Assembly (NCBI RefSeq): GCF_042492175.1
Contig: NZ_CP170453.1
Location: forward strand, 248,001-312,000
Length of the DNA stretch: 64,000 nucleotides
Source: CAJXSN01 sp947492235
GTDB taxonomy: Bacteria > Pseudomonadota > Alphaproteobacteria > Sphingomonadales > Sphingomonadaceae
Direction: 5' to 3'
Below are positions 1 through 9,572 of this stretch, piece by piece. The translations under genes were made by a program, and so were the position numbers. How positions within the stretch are numbered: the first letter of the stretch is position 1; the number at the start of each line of letters is the position of its first letter. The notes under the pieces were generated by a model that was not told the DNA's origin, searched no databases, and saw only the letters and a program-made list of their open reading frames with translations.

Positions 1-130
1 CCGCGCCCGCAGCCGTTGTCGCCATCGGCTGCACGGCAAACCCGTGCGCGGCGAACGCCTCCACCAGCCGGTCCAGCCGCTCCGCACGGAAACTGCCCGC
101 CACGGGGTTGTAGACAAGGTCCATTTTCAT
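1..130 (-). CDS. Diacylglycerol/lipid kinase family protein, N-terminal fragment
   Basis: Only the first 43 residues lie in the window; the gene runs off the left edge. The ATG at 130 (or a second ATG at 124) begins a sequence with the motif NPVAGSFRAERLDRLV near residue 8. This is the nucleotide-binding start of the DAGK catalytic domain found in YegS/BmrU-type lipid kinases, which phosphorylate diacylglycerol-like lipids with ATP. It is divergent from the M16 protease, with 82 bases between the starts. The family call rests on this short motif alone; substrate cannot be judged. Confidence 0.6.
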   Translation of the reverse strand, partial: MKMDLVYNPVAGSFRAERLDRLVEAFAAHGFAVQPMATTAAGA

Positions 131-212
131 CGCGGCGCGGACCCTAACACCGCCGCGTTGCGAAAATGCCAATGTTATTGCCGGGTTCAGCCACACTCTG
201 CATAAGAAACCC

Positions 213-3083
213 ATGCTCAAACGCCTGTTTTTCGCAGCCGCTGCTGTTTCGCTTAGCGGATGCCTTCCCGCCCACGCCCAGAACGCTCTTTCGGTGGTCT
301 CCACGCCAGAGACAGGCGGCCCCGTTTGGGCTTTCGAGGACAGCGATCTGGAGCCCGAGGACGGGACGATTTACGGCCAGCTGGATAACGGCATGCGCTA
401 CATCGTGCGCAGCAATGGCACGCCCGAAGGCACCGCTCTGGTTCGCATGGAAGTGGAATCGGGCCGGTTCGACGAACGCGATAACGAGCGCGGCCTGGCC
501 CATTATGTCGAGCACATGGCCTTTAACGGCAGCACCAATGTGCCCGAGGGCGAGATGGTGAAATTGCTGGAACGACTGGGCTTGGCATTCGGCGCGGACA
601 CCAACGCCGCAACCGCGTTCCACTACACACAATATATGCTCGACCTGCCGCGCGCCGACGAGGAACTGCTGGATACCGCGCTGTTCCTGATGCGCGAGAC
701 GGCCAGTGAGCTGCTGTTCGAAGTGGATGCGGTGGAGCGCGAGCGGGGCGTGCTGATCGCAGAGCGCCGCGACCGGACCGACTATCGCAGCCTTGCCTCT
801 GCCGACCAGATCGATTTCTTCTTTCCCGGCTCGCTCATTTCCAACCGGTATCCGCTGGTCGACCGCGAGGATGTCGATACCGCCACCGCCGATGTGCTGC
901 GCGGGTTTTACGAGCGGACCTATATCCCCGCCAACACGACGCTGATCGTGGTCGGTGATTTCGATGCTGACGCGGTAGAGGCGAAAATCCGCACCCGCTT
1001 TGCCGATTGGCAGGCAAAGCCCGATGCGCCGCAGCCCTCTGCCGGTCCGGTCCAGCCAGACTACAAGGGCGCCGCCGATATCTACACCGATCCCGCCCTC
1101 GATGCGCAAATCAGCGTCGCGCGGTTCGGGGAGTGGATCGACCGGCCCGACACTTCCGCCAACCGCCGCGAGGCAATCATCCGCGGCATCGGTTACGGGA
1201 TCGTCAATCGCCGCCTGCGCCGTTTGACGCTGTCGGAAGACCCGCCATTCCGCAACGCTGGCTTCGGAACATCGGATATTTTCGAGGCGGGCCGCCAGAC
1301 ATCGCTGGTGCTGGCCGCTCTGGAAGGCGACTGGCAGCGCGGCCTGACAGCCGCAGCGCAGGAATATGTCCGCATCATGCAGCACGGCGTGACTGCGGCA
1401 GAGATTGCCGAGCAAGTCTCCAGCCGCCGCACCGCCTTGCAGAATCAGGTCAACGCCGCCGCCACGCGCAGCCATCGCAGCTTTGTTGGCGGCGCAGTGG
1501 GGCTGGCGCGCAATGATCTGGTTCCGACCAGTCCCGAATTTGGCTTGGCCCTGTTTGAAAGCGCAGTGGAAGGCCTCACTCCCGGTCAGGTGGTCGCTGC
1601 CTTGCGCGTTGACGTTATCCCGCTGGAAGAGCCGCTGATCCGCTTTCAGGGACGCACAGCGCCCGAAGGCGGCGAGGCGGCCTTGCGTAAGGTATGGAAC
1701 ATTGCCGTTGCCCTGCCTGTCGATCCCCCTGTGGAAAGCGCGTTCGACGCCTTCCCCTATACCGATTTTGGAGAGCCGGGCACGCTGGTTTCCGACACGG
1801 TGGAGGAAGCGCTCGGCATCCGCCAAATCGTGTTCGACAACGGCGTGCGGCTCAATCTGAAGCAGACGGCGCTGGAGGATGACCGGGTGCGCGTCTCCTA
1901 CGTGCTCGACGGCGGCAACTGGCTCGATACGCGCGAGAATTCGGAGGGCACTGCTCTGGCGGCGCTGCTGCCATCGGCGGGCCTTGGCAAATTGTCCGCA
2001 GACGATCTCTCCACTGTGCTTGCGGGCCGCAATGCGCAATTTCGCTTTAGCGCGCAGACCGACAGTTTTGCCGGCACCACCACCACCACACCGCGCGATC
2101 TGGAGCTGCAATTGCAGCTTATTGCCGCCTATCTGACCGATCCCGGTTACCGGCCCGAAGCGCTCACCCGTTACCGCAATTCGCTGGAGGATTACTTCGC
2201 TCGGCTGACCGCCACCCCGCGTGCGGCGCTGGGCGCTTACGAGGCCAACATCCTGTCCGATGACGATCCGCGCTTCACGCTGAAGGACGAGGCGACCTAT
2301 CGCGCGCTGGAATTGTCGGACCTGCGCGACACGATCAGCGACCGGCTGGCAAACGGTGCGCTGGAAGTGGCGCTGGTGGGCGATATCGACGAGGAAGCCG
2401 CGATCGCTCTGGTGGCGCGCACTCTGGGCGCCCTGCCCCGGCGCGAGGCGGATTTCACCACCCCGCCCGGTGCCCGTGAGCGCGCCTTTACCGCTGATCG
2501 CAGCCCCCGCACGCTGTACCATACCGGCGAAGCAGATCAGGCCCTGCTGCGGTTCGTCTGGCCCACCACCGATGCGCTGGACCCGGAAACCACTGTCGGT
2601 CTCGGCCTGCTGCGCGCCGTCGTCGATCTGGCGATGACCGATGAACTGCGCGAGCGGCTGGGCGATGCGTATTCCCCCGGCGTCTCGAGCAGCCCCTCGC
2701 GCTATTACGATGGCTACGGCACCTTTGCGGTCAGCGCGGGCGTCGATGTCGGGCGGCTGGACGTGGCCAGCGCCGCAATCCGTTCCACCATCACGGCGCT
2801 GCGTGACGGACCGGTGTCCGAAGACATGCTGCAACGCGCCCGCCAGCCGATTCTGGAAGGGCTCGACAATGCATTGAAAACAAATAGCGGCTGGCTTCGC
2901 TACACCCGCCGCGCGCAAAGCGAACCGGACCGGATTGCCCGCTATCTGGCCGGGGCGGATCGCTACCGCGCCGTGACGGCGGAGGATTTGCAGGCGCTTG
3001 CGGTGCGCTATCTCGATCCGGCAGACGCGGTGGTCATCACGGTTTTGCCGCAGACCGCTGCCGAAACGGCAATTGCCGAGTGA
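213..3083 (+). CDS. M16 (insulinase/pitrilysin) family zinc metalloprotease, exported
   Basis: 956 residues, the usual size for a two-domain-pair M16 peptidase. The inverted zinc site HxxEH is visible at H97-E100-H101, with a downstream glutamate-rich helix (around residue 175, VERERGVLIAERR) supplying the third ligand. The N-terminus is a signal sequence with a possible lipobox (LSGC, Cys17), though cleavage after AHA at residue 22 is also possible, so it acts in the periplasm or on a membrane. The second half (from about residue 540) is the M16C-like inactive partner domain. The start has only a weak ribosome site. Probable role: degradation of exported or imported peptides. Confidence 0.9.
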   Translation: MLKRLFFAAAAVSLSGCLPAHAQNALSVVSTPETGGPVWAFEDSDLEPEDGTIYGQLDNGMRYIVRSNGTPEGTALVRMEVESGRFDERDNERGLAHYVEHMAFNGSTNVPEGEMVKLLERLGLAFGADTNAATAFHYTQYMLDLPRADEELLDTALFLMRETASELLFEVDAVERERGVLIAERRDRTDYRSLASADQIDFFFPGSLISNRYPLVDREDVDTATADVLRGFYERTYIPANTTLIVVGDFDADAVEAKIRTRFADWQAKPDAPQPSAGPVQPDYKGAADIYTDPALDAQISVARFGEWIDRPDTSANRREAIIRGIGYGIVNRRLRRLTLSEDPPFRNAGFGTSDIFEAGRQTSLVLAALEGDWQRGLTAAAQEYVRIMQHGVTAAEIAEQVSSRRTALQNQVNAAATRSHRSFVGGAVGLARNDLVPTSPEFGLALFESAVEGLTPGQVVAALRVDVIPLEEPLIRFQGRTAPEGGEAALRKVWNIAVALPVDPPVESAFDAFPYTDFGEPGTLVSDTVEEALGIRQIVFDNGVRLNLKQTALEDDRVRVSYVLDGGNWLDTRENSEGTALAALLPSAGLGKLSADDLSTVLAGRNAQFRFSAQTDSFAGTTTTTPRDLELQLQLIAAYLTDPGYRPEALTRYRNSLEDYFARLTATPRAALGAYEANILSDDDPRFTLKDEATYRALELSDLRDTISDRLANGALEVALVGDIDEEAAIALVARTLGALPRREADFTTPPGARERAFTADRSPRTLYHTGEADQALLRFVWPTTDALDPETTVGLGLLRAVVDLAMTDELRERLGDAYSPGVSSSPSRYYDGYGTFAVSAGVDVGRLDVASAAIRSTITALRDGPVSEDMLQRARQPILEGLDNALKTNSGWLRYTRRAQSEPDRIARYLAGADRYRAVTAEDLQALAVRYLDPADAVVITVLPQTAAETAIAE

Positions 3084-3172
3084 TAAGCCTGCCCTGCGCG
3101 ATTGCGCCAACTGCCCCTCTCGCTATAGGGCGCACAGATACCTGATCCGCCCCACAAAGAGGGAACCTTCCG

Positions 3173-3406
3173 ATGAAAGTCCGCATCCATGTCAGTCTTA
3201 AGCCGGGCGTACTCGATCCGCAGGGCCGCGCTGTCCATCACTCGCTGGAAGGTCTTGGCTTCACCGGCGTGGAAGATGTCCGCATCGGGCGGACCGTGGA
3301 AATGGACGTGGCCGATACGACCACCGACGCGCAGATTACCGAGATGTGTGACAAGCTGCTCGCCAATACGGTGATCGAGGATTACCGGATCGAGAAGGTG
3401 GGCTGA
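3173..3406 (+). CDS. purS: Phosphoribosylformylglycinamidine synthase subunit PurS
   Basis: 77 residues, beginning [18 protein letters not shown], the typical PurS opening. PurS is the small bridging subunit that couples PurQ glutaminase to PurL synthase in step four of purine biosynthesis (FGAR to FGAM). A GAGGG ribosome site sits about 9 bases before the ATG. purQ follows after 4 bases, so the two are co-translated. purL is not in the window. Length and sequence fit the family well. Confidence 0.95.
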   Translation: MKVRIHVSLKPGVLDPQGRAVHHSLEGLGFTGVEDVRIGRTVEMDVADTTTDAQITEMCDKLLANTVIEDYRIEKVG

Positions 3407-3410
3407 GCCA

Positions 3411-4082
3411 ATGAAAAGCGCCGTCATCACTTTTCCCGGCTCCAATTGCGACCGCGACATGGCGGTGGCGATCGAGCTTGTGTCCGGCACTGCGCCCGTG
3501 CGGGTGTGGCATGGCGACAGTGCGCTGCCCGATGGCCTCGATTTCATCGCCCTGCCCGGTGGATTCTCCTACGGTGACTATCTGCGCTCCGGTGCGATGG
3601 CGGCCAACAGTCCGATCATGCGTGATGTGATTTCGGCGGCGGAACGCGGCGTGCCTGTGCTGGGCGTCTGCAATGGCTTTCAGGTTTTGACCGAGGCGCG
3701 GCTGCTGCCCGGCGCGCTGATGCGCAATGCCCAGCAGACCTTCATCTGCCGCACCGCCGATCTGACGGTCGAGAACGCGCAGAGCTTGTTCACCGCGCAA
3801 TATTCGGCGGGCCAGAACATCGCCATTCCGGTGGCGCATCATGATGGCAATTACTTCGCCGACGAGACCACGCTGGACCGGCTGGAAGGGGATGGCCGGG
3901 TGGCCTTCCGCTATGCCGACAATGTCAACGGATCGCAGCGCGCCATTGCGGGCGTGCTGAACGCGGCGGGCAATGTGCTGGGAATGATGCCCCATCCCGA
4001 ACGCGCGGTGGAGGATGCCCACGGCAATACCGATGGTAGAGCCCTGTTCGAAGGTGTGTTGAACGCTCTGGCCCCGGCTTAG
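3411..4082 (+). CDS. purQ: Phosphoribosylformylglycinamidine synthase, glutaminase subunit PurQ
   Basis: 223 residues, a class I glutamine amidotransferase. The catalytic triad is visible: Cys87 in [10 protein letters not shown] and His195/Glu197 in [11 protein letters not shown]. It releases ammonia from glutamine for PurL in the FGAR amidotransferase complex of purine synthesis. It lies 4 bases after purS. It converges on the GGDEF/EAL gene with only 24 bases between the stops and no clear terminator there. Confidence 0.96.
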   Translation: MKSAVITFPGSNCDRDMAVAIELVSGTAPVRVWHGDSALPDGLDFIALPGGFSYGDYLRSGAMAANSPIMRDVISAAERGVPVLGVCNGFQVLTEARLLPGALMRNAQQTFICRTADLTVENAQSLFTAQYSAGQNIAIPVAHHDGNYFADETTLDRLEGDGRVAFRYADNVNGSQRAIAGVLNAAGNVLGMMPHPERAVEDAHGNTDGRALFEGVLNALAPA

Positions 4083-4106
4083 GGGAGCTGCGTAGAGGCC
4101 TGACAA

Positions 4107-6458
4107 TCAGGCGCGCATCCGGCTGGCGCGGTGGACAACGTCCAGTGCCTCGCCCGACGGCATGGGGCGGCCAAAGTAATAGCCCTGGATCTTGGTGCAG
4201 CCCAGATCGCGGATCAGCGCCGCTTCGTCGGATGTTTCGACGCCTTCGGCTGTCGTCGACATGCCGAGACTGTCCGCCATCGCCACCACGGCGCGGATGA
4301 TCGCGACGCTTTCAGCCGCACCCTGAGCCGCCCCTTGCACGAAGGTGCGGTCCACCTTGATCGTGCTGAAACGCAATTTGCGGATGTAGCCGAGCGAGGA
4401 ATAGCCGGTACCGAAATCATCCAGCGCCACCCGGCAACCCAGAGCCATCACCTGCTCCAATGCAGAGCGGGCAACATCGGCATCGCGCAGGAAGATGCTT
4501 TCGGTCACTTCCAGTTCCAGCCGCTGCGGCGCGAGTTTGCTGCGTGACAGAGCGCGGACAACGGTGGTCGCGAAATCGGGCTCCAGCAATTGCTCGGGTG
4601 AAACATTGACGTTGATCCGCACATTGGACGTCCATTTGGCCGCTTCGATACAGGCCTGCTCCAGCACCCATGTGCCGATGGGCACGATCAGGCGGGTTTC
4701 TTCTGCCAGCGGGATGAATTTGCCGGGGCTGACAAAGCCGTGATCCTTGCTGTCCCAGCGCACCAGAGCCTCGAACCCGACCAACTCTTCCGTATTCGAG
4801 TCCACAACCGGCTGATAATGGAGCAGCATCTCGTCGCGCTCGAGCGCCTTGCGCAGGGAGAATTCGAGTTGACGACGCTCTTCGGCAGAAGCGTGGAGCG
4901 AGGGCTCGTATTTGTAATGCTCCCCGCCGCCTTCGTCCTTCGAACGATAAAGCGCCAGGTCGGCGTTGCGCATCAATTCTTCGACAGTCTTGCCATCGCG
5001 CGGGGCCACTGCGGACCCGACGCTGGCGCCCACATAGAGCGTGTGATTGTCGACCGCGTAAGGCTCCGAAAGGCGCGCGATCAAGCGCCGCGCTACGGAA
5101 TTGACGATCTCGCCATCCTTGGCCTCGCGGATCACCACGGCGAACTCGTCGCCGCCCAGCCGGCCGCATACTTCGTTTTCGCCGCACACTTCTTTGAGCC
5201 GCAGGGCCACCTGCTCCAGCAAGCGGTCGCCCACCTGGTGTCCGAGCGAATCGTTTACCTGCTTGAAGCGGTCCAGATCGATCATCAGGAACGCACAGCG
5301 CGAGCGCCACTGACGGGCATAGCGCATGGCGTCGCCCAGAGCCTCGTTCAGCATCAGCCGGTTGGGCAGATTGGTGAGGGTGTCGTAGCGCGCCAGATAA
5401 GCGATTTTCTCGCTCGATTCGCGCTGCTCGGTCACATCGGAGCCTACGCCCCGGAAGCCGACATCCTTGCCGTGATTATCGAGCATGGGTGTGCCCGAAA
5501 GCTCCCACCAGCGCTCTTTCCCGCCAATGGTGACTTTCACCAGCAGGTTGGAGAAACTCTCGCGCCGCTTCAGGCGCTCGGCCAGATCGTGCAGGCTGTT
5601 GGGGAACTGGCCGGTTTCCCAATACTCGCCAGAGATTAATTGCAGGAACGGCTGACCCTCTGCGTCATCGCTGGAACAGCCAAGCGCAAACGCGAAACGC
5701 GGGGAAGCCGAGCGAATGCGGCGCGATGTATCGATCTGCCAGAGCCAGTCGGCTTCGTTTTCCTCGAATTCTCGCAGCAAGAGCGACACGACTTGCGAAC
5801 GCTCGTTCATCCCGGCCTCGGCCAGATTGCCGCGCAGGAAATTCTCCGCCCGGACAATGAAGCCCCAGCAGGCCAGAGCCAGCATCAGGATTGCGGCGAC
5901 CGATGCGGCCCACCAGCCCGACAGTGCCAGAATAACCGCGCCCGGTACCATGACTATCACCGAAAAGAGGATTGCCCCGAGCGGCGCTGTGCCCAGAGTG
6001 ATGGTGATGCCGGTGATGACCGCGGCGATAACCGCCCAGATGGCCAGCACTTCGCTGGTCGTCCCGAACAGCCACGCGAGCGGAGTGGACATACTCCACG
6101 TAATCGCAGCAGCAATTGTTCCGCGCAGATGACGCGCTGCGGAACCTTTGCTCAAGGGGCGACCGGGTTTGGCCTGCAAATCCGTATCGGCCTGAAACAT
6201 CAGACCCAGCGATGCCGCCACCAGAGCGAACCAGCCGACGAGATACGCCGTTGGCAGGATCGGATAAAGAATGGTCGCTGCAATCGCCGCCAGCAATCCA
6301 TGTCCGAACAGACGCAGGGAAATTTTCGATGCCGGAACGGAATGCTGGATCGCCCGCAGATGCGCCCAGTCGATATCCCCCGAATCGCGCAGGCCGAGTA
6401 GCCCTGCAATCGGCAGTTTGGCTGGCAATTGCCTACGGTTTGGCGCGCTCTCCGTCAC
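4107..6458 (-). CDS. Membrane-bound PAS-GGDEF-EAL cyclic-di-GMP enzyme
   Basis: 783 residues. Order: two groups of membrane segments (about residues 48-95 and 120-215), a PAS domain (about 235-345), a GGDEF domain with intact RLGGDEFAVV, and an EAL domain with intact EALVRW, DDFGTGYSSL and AEGVET. Both catalytic signatures look complete, so it could make and degrade cyclic di-GMP in response to a signal sensed by PAS or the membrane part. The start is GTG with GGAGG placed only 1-2 bases upstream, which is unusually close; no other good start exists before the first membrane segment. An inverted repeat overlaps this ribosome site. Confidence 0.92.
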   Translation of the reverse strand: MTESAPNRRQLPAKLPIAGLLGLRDSGDIDWAHLRAIQHSVPASKISLRLFGHGLLAAIAATILYPILPTAYLVGWFALVAASLGLMFQADTDLQAKPGRPLSKGSAARHLRGTIAAAITWSMSTPLAWLFGTTSEVLAIWAVIAAVITGITITLGTAPLGAILFSVIVMVPGAVILALSGWWAASVAAILMLALACWGFIVRAENFLRGNLAEAGMNERSQVVSLLLREFEENEADWLWQIDTSRRIRSASPRFAFALGCSSDDAEGQPFLQLISGEYWETGQFPNSLHDLAERLKRRESFSNLLVKVTIGGKERWWELSGTPMLDNHGKDVGFRGVGSDVTEQRESSEKIAYLARYDTLTNLPNRLMLNEALGDAMRYARQWRSRCAFLMIDLDRFKQVNDSLGHQVGDRLLEQVALRLKEVCGENEVCGRLGGDEFAVVIREAKDGEIVNSVARRLIARLSEPYAVDNHTLYVGASVGSAVAPRDGKTVEELMRNADLALYRSKDEGGGEHYKYEPSLHASAEERRQLEFSLRKALERDEMLLHYQPVVDSNTEELVGFEALVRWDSKDHGFVSPGKFIPLAEETRLIVPIGTWVLEQACIEAAKWTSNVRINVNVSPEQLLEPDFATTVVRALSRSKLAPQRLELEVTESIFLRDADVARSALEQVMALGCRVALDDFGTGYSSLGYIRKLRFSTIKVDRTFVQGAAQGAAESVAIIRAVVAMADSLGMSTTAEGVETSDEAALIRDLGCTKIQGYYFGRPMPSGEALDVVHRASRMRA

Positions 6459-6462
6459 GCCT

Positions 6463-6492
6463 CCCGCGCTAGAGGAGAAAGGTTAGCGCGGG
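6463..6492 (-). promoter_or_regulatory. Hairpin overlapping the ribosome site of the GGDEF/EAL gene
   Basis: The arms CCCGCGCTA (6463-6471) and TAGCGCGGG (6484-6492) are a perfect 9-bp inverted repeat with a 12-base loop. On the minus strand the 3' arm runs directly into GGGAGG, the ribosome site of the gene starting at 6458. It could mask translation or be a terminator for glmS upstream, but no T-run follows. Confidence 0.45.
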
Positions 6493-6539
6493 GTAAAGGA
6501 TAGGGCCCAATTCCGCGTCAGGCGCCCGCAAAGCAGAAT

Positions 6540-8363
6540 TTATTCGACCGTGACCGACTTCGCGAGGTTGCGCGGCTGATCGACATCCGTGCCTTTTGCC
6601 ACTGCCACATGGTAGGCAAGCAATTGCACCGGCACGGCATAGACCAGCGGCGCGATCAGGGGATGGACCTTGGGCATACAGATGGTGGCGAGGCAGCCTT
6701 CGCCGGCCTCTTCCAGACCTTCCTCGTCGGAGATCAACACAATCTGTCCGCCACGTGCGCGCACTTCCTGCATGTTCGACACCGTCTTCTCGAACAGAGG
6801 TCCGCTGGGGGCCAGCACGATTACAGGCACATGCTCGTCGATCAGCGCAATCGGCCCGTGTTTCATCTCGCCCGAAGCGTAGCCTTCGGCATGGATATAG
6901 CTGATTTCTTTGAGTTTCAGCGCGCCTTCCATCGCCATCGGGTAGTCCGGGCCACGGCCCAGATACAGAACGTCGCGGGCCGGCGCGATCAGATGCGCCA
7001 TCCCGGCAATATCGTCGTCGTGATCGAGGGCAGCGTTCAGAGCGGCAGGTGCCTCCAGCAGATGATGCACCACGTCCTGCTCTTCTGCACGGGACATCTG
7101 CCCCTTCTTCACCGCCATATGCGCGGCCAGCGCAGCGAGCACGGCCAGCTGGCAGGCGAACGCCTTGGTCGAGGCGACGCCAATTTCCGGCCCGGCATGG
7201 GTGGGCAGCAACAAATCGGCCTCGCGCGCCATGGAACTGGTCGGCACGTTGACGACCACCGCGATGGTCTGGCCCGCTTCCTTGCAATGGCGCAGAGCCG
7301 CCAGCGTGTCCGCTGTCTCCCCGCTTTGCGAAATGAACAGCGACAAGCCGCCCTCTTCCAGCACCGGCTCGCGATAGCGGAACTCCGACGCCACATCGAC
7401 ATCGACCGGCACGCGGGCGAACTGCTCGAACCAGTATTTTGCCACCATTCCGGCATAGAAAGACGTACCGCACGCGACGATGGTGATCCGGTTCACCGCC
7501 GAGAGATCGAAATCGATCTGCGGCAAGGCGACGCTTTCGTCGCTCTGCCGGATATAGCTGGCGAGCGTTTGCGCCACGACGGTCGGCTGCTCGAAAATCT
7601 CCTTCTGCATGAAGTGGCGATAATTGCCCTTCTCCACTGCAGCGGCAGATGCGCCCGAAGTGACTATCGGGCGCTCGACCGGCGCATTCTCGCCGTCGAA
7701 AATCTCCGCCGTATCGCGGGTCAGCACGACCCAGTCGCCTTCTTCCAGATAGGTGATTTTCTGCGTCAGCGGAGCCAGCGCCAGGGCATCGGAGCCGAGG
7801 AACATCTCGCCCTCGCCATAGCCCACAACCAGCGGCGAACCGCGCCGTGCGCCGATCAGAATGTCCGGATGCTCGCGGAACACAATCGCCAGCGCGAACG
7901 CACCGCGCAGGCGGGGTAGCACGGTCTGCACAGCCTCCTGCGGCGACGCGCCGTTTTCCACTTCGCGCGAAATCAGGTGGACCACCACCTCGCTATCGGT
8001 TTCGCTCTCCAAAGTGCGCCCGTCATCGGTCAGCTCCGTGCGAAGCGGGCGGAAGTTTTCGATGATGCCGTTATGGACCAGCGCAACGTGATCGGTGGCG
8101 TGCGGGTGCGCGTTCGCAGCCGTCGGCGCGCCATGGGTGGCCCAGCGGGTGTGCGCGATGCCGAGCAGGCCGGGCGCCGGATTGCCGGACACTTCCTCGA
8201 CCAGATTGGCCAGCTTGCCCTCTGCCCGGCGGCGCACCAGCGCGCCTTCATGCAGAGTGCAGACACCGGCGCTGTCATAGCCGCGATATTCCATCCGTTT
8301 CAGGCCGTCGACCAGCCGGTCTGCAACAGGCGCCGTGCCTGCAATGCCGATAATGCCGCACAT
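6540..8363 (-). CDS. glmS: Glutamine-fructose-6-phosphate aminotransferase (isomerizing)
   Basis: 607 residues, full length. It begins MCGIIGIAG, so Cys2 is the N-terminal nucleophile of the glutaminase domain (about 1-230). Two SIS sugar-isomerase domains follow (about 280-420 and 450-600), ending in the typical LAKSVTVE tail that closes the active site. It makes glucosamine-6-phosphate for peptidoglycan and lipopolysaccharide. An AAGGAA ribosome site precedes the ATG. No glmS ribozyme is seen upstream, as expected outside Firmicutes. Confidence 0.97.
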   Translation of the reverse strand: MCGIIGIAGTAPVADRLVDGLKRMEYRGYDSAGVCTLHEGALVRRRAEGKLANLVEEVSGNPAPGLLGIAHTRWATHGAPTAANAHPHATDHVALVHNGIIENFRPLRTELTDDGRTLESETDSEVVVHLISREVENGASPQEAVQTVLPRLRGAFALAIVFREHPDILIGARRGSPLVVGYGEGEMFLGSDALALAPLTQKITYLEEGDWVVLTRDTAEIFDGENAPVERPIVTSGASAAAVEKGNYRHFMQKEIFEQPTVVAQTLASYIRQSDESVALPQIDFDLSAVNRITIVACGTSFYAGMVAKYWFEQFARVPVDVDVASEFRYREPVLEEGGLSLFISQSGETADTLAALRHCKEAGQTIAVVVNVPTSSMAREADLLLPTHAGPEIGVASTKAFACQLAVLAALAAHMAVKKGQMSRAEEQDVVHHLLEAPAALNAALDHDDDIAGMAHLIAPARDVLYLGRGPDYPMAMEGALKLKEISYIHAEGYASGEMKHGPIALIDEHVPVIVLAPSGPLFEKTVSNMQEVRARGGQIVLISDEEGLEEAGEGCLATICMPKVHPLIAPLVYAVPVQLLAYHVAVAKGTDVDQPRNLAKSVTVE

Positions 8364-8435
8364 CGCTTTGTATTCCTTAAGCCAAAACTTCGATTATGGT
8401 TGCCGCGCTATTAGCCGCAAAATCCTACTATACTA

Positions 8436-9347
8436 CTAGCGCTGCACTTTCTCCGCAGTGGCGGGAGCAGCCGAGGGTGTGCTGCTCCACAGGATCAGCC
8501 CGGCACCGATGATGATAGCAGCGCCCGCCAGAGTGACCGCGTCGGGCACATCGCCAAACCACCACCAGCCCAGCGTAATAGCAACCAGCATCTGAATATA
8601 GGTTGTGGGGGCGATTGTTGCTGCTCCGGCGCGCATCGTGCCCAGATAGGCGAGCCAGTGCGCCGTGCTTGCCGTCACCGCCACCAGCGCGCAGCGGGCT
8701 AGCACGCTCCAGTCCGGGACGCTCACCTGCAGCATGGGAATGCCGCTCCAATGACCGGCAACCGCGGCAACGAGCAGCAGCGGCGCGGCAATCAGAGCGA
8801 CAAAGACTTGCATCGACAGCGCACTGCCCTGCCCGCCCGATGCGCGATTGGCGATGATCATCATGCTGAAGAAAAACGCCGATGCGAGCGGCAGAAATGC
8901 CGCCAGACCCAGCGCCGCCAGATTGGGCCGCAAGACGAGCACTACTCCGCATAGCGCGATCACCGAAGCAACAACGGTCGGCAGGCGCACTTTCTCCCCC
9001 AGCAATGGCCCGCTGAACAGCGCGGTCAGAACCGGCGCGACAAAGGCCAACGCCATCGCCGAGGCAAGCGGCATCAGGTAAATCGCACAGAAGAAACAGA
9101 GACTTGCCGCTGCCAGACAAAATCCGCGCGCCAGTTGCAGCCAGGGGTGACTGGGCCGAAAACCGCGTGCGCCTTCTTTCCAGAACAGCAATACCGACAG
9201 GCCAATCGCCCCGATGGTGAATCGCAGCGCGCCCACAGCGAGCGGCGACCACTCACCGGACATCGTCTTGATCACCGCATCGCCGACCGACAAGCTGGCA
9301 AACCCGGCCATCGCCAGCAAAAGCCCGGTCCGTTCATTGTCCTGCAC
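8436..9347 (-). CDS. EamA-family drug/metabolite transporter
   Basis: About 303 residues with ten hydrophobic segments in two five-helix EamA repeats, for example VLLVLRPNLAAL-like and ALVAVTASTAHWLAYLGTM stretches. It is an inner-membrane permease of the DMT superfamily; the substrate is unknown. I prefer the GTG at 9347, 10 bases after a GAGGAG ribosome site, over an in-frame TTG at 9365 that overlaps that site. It lies 72 bases downstream of glmS on the same strand and may be separately transcribed. Confidence 0.88.
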   Translation of the reverse strand: MQDNERTGLLLAMAGFASLSVGDAVIKTMSGEWSPLAVGALRFTIGAIGLSVLLFWKEGARGFRPSHPWLQLARGFCLAAASLCFFCAIYLMPLASAMALAFVAPVLTALFSGPLLGEKVRLPTVVASVIALCGVVLVLRPNLAALGLAAFLPLASAFFFSMMIIANRASGGQGSALSMQVFVALIAAPLLLVAAVAGHWSGIPMLQVSVPDWSVLARCALVAVTASTAHWLAYLGTMRAGAATIAPTTYIQMLVAITLGWWWFGDVPDAVTLAGAAIIIGAGLILWSSTPSAAPATAEKVQR

Positions 9348-9572
9348 GGCCCGGTTTCTCCTCAAAATCCATCAGTCGGCGTGCGCCCCTAACCCGCGCC
9401 GCACCCTTACGTCCAATGCCGAAACCAATCGGGGCCTCTCGCATTTAGGAAAAAAATAAGGTTTCCTGCCTATTCACCATTTTCCAGAAGGCCTTCTTCG
9501 CCCTGTTGTCAGATGGGTGCGCAGACGGGCCGGCAACAACAATAACGGATTACCTCCGAGGGAATTGGAACG

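Noticed and set aside
144..3110. A 988-codon open frame on the minus strand opposite the M16 protease
   Set aside because: The plus-strand frame has full protease motifs. The antisense frame has Arg/Gln/His-rich composition with no domain, typical of GC-rich mirror frames.
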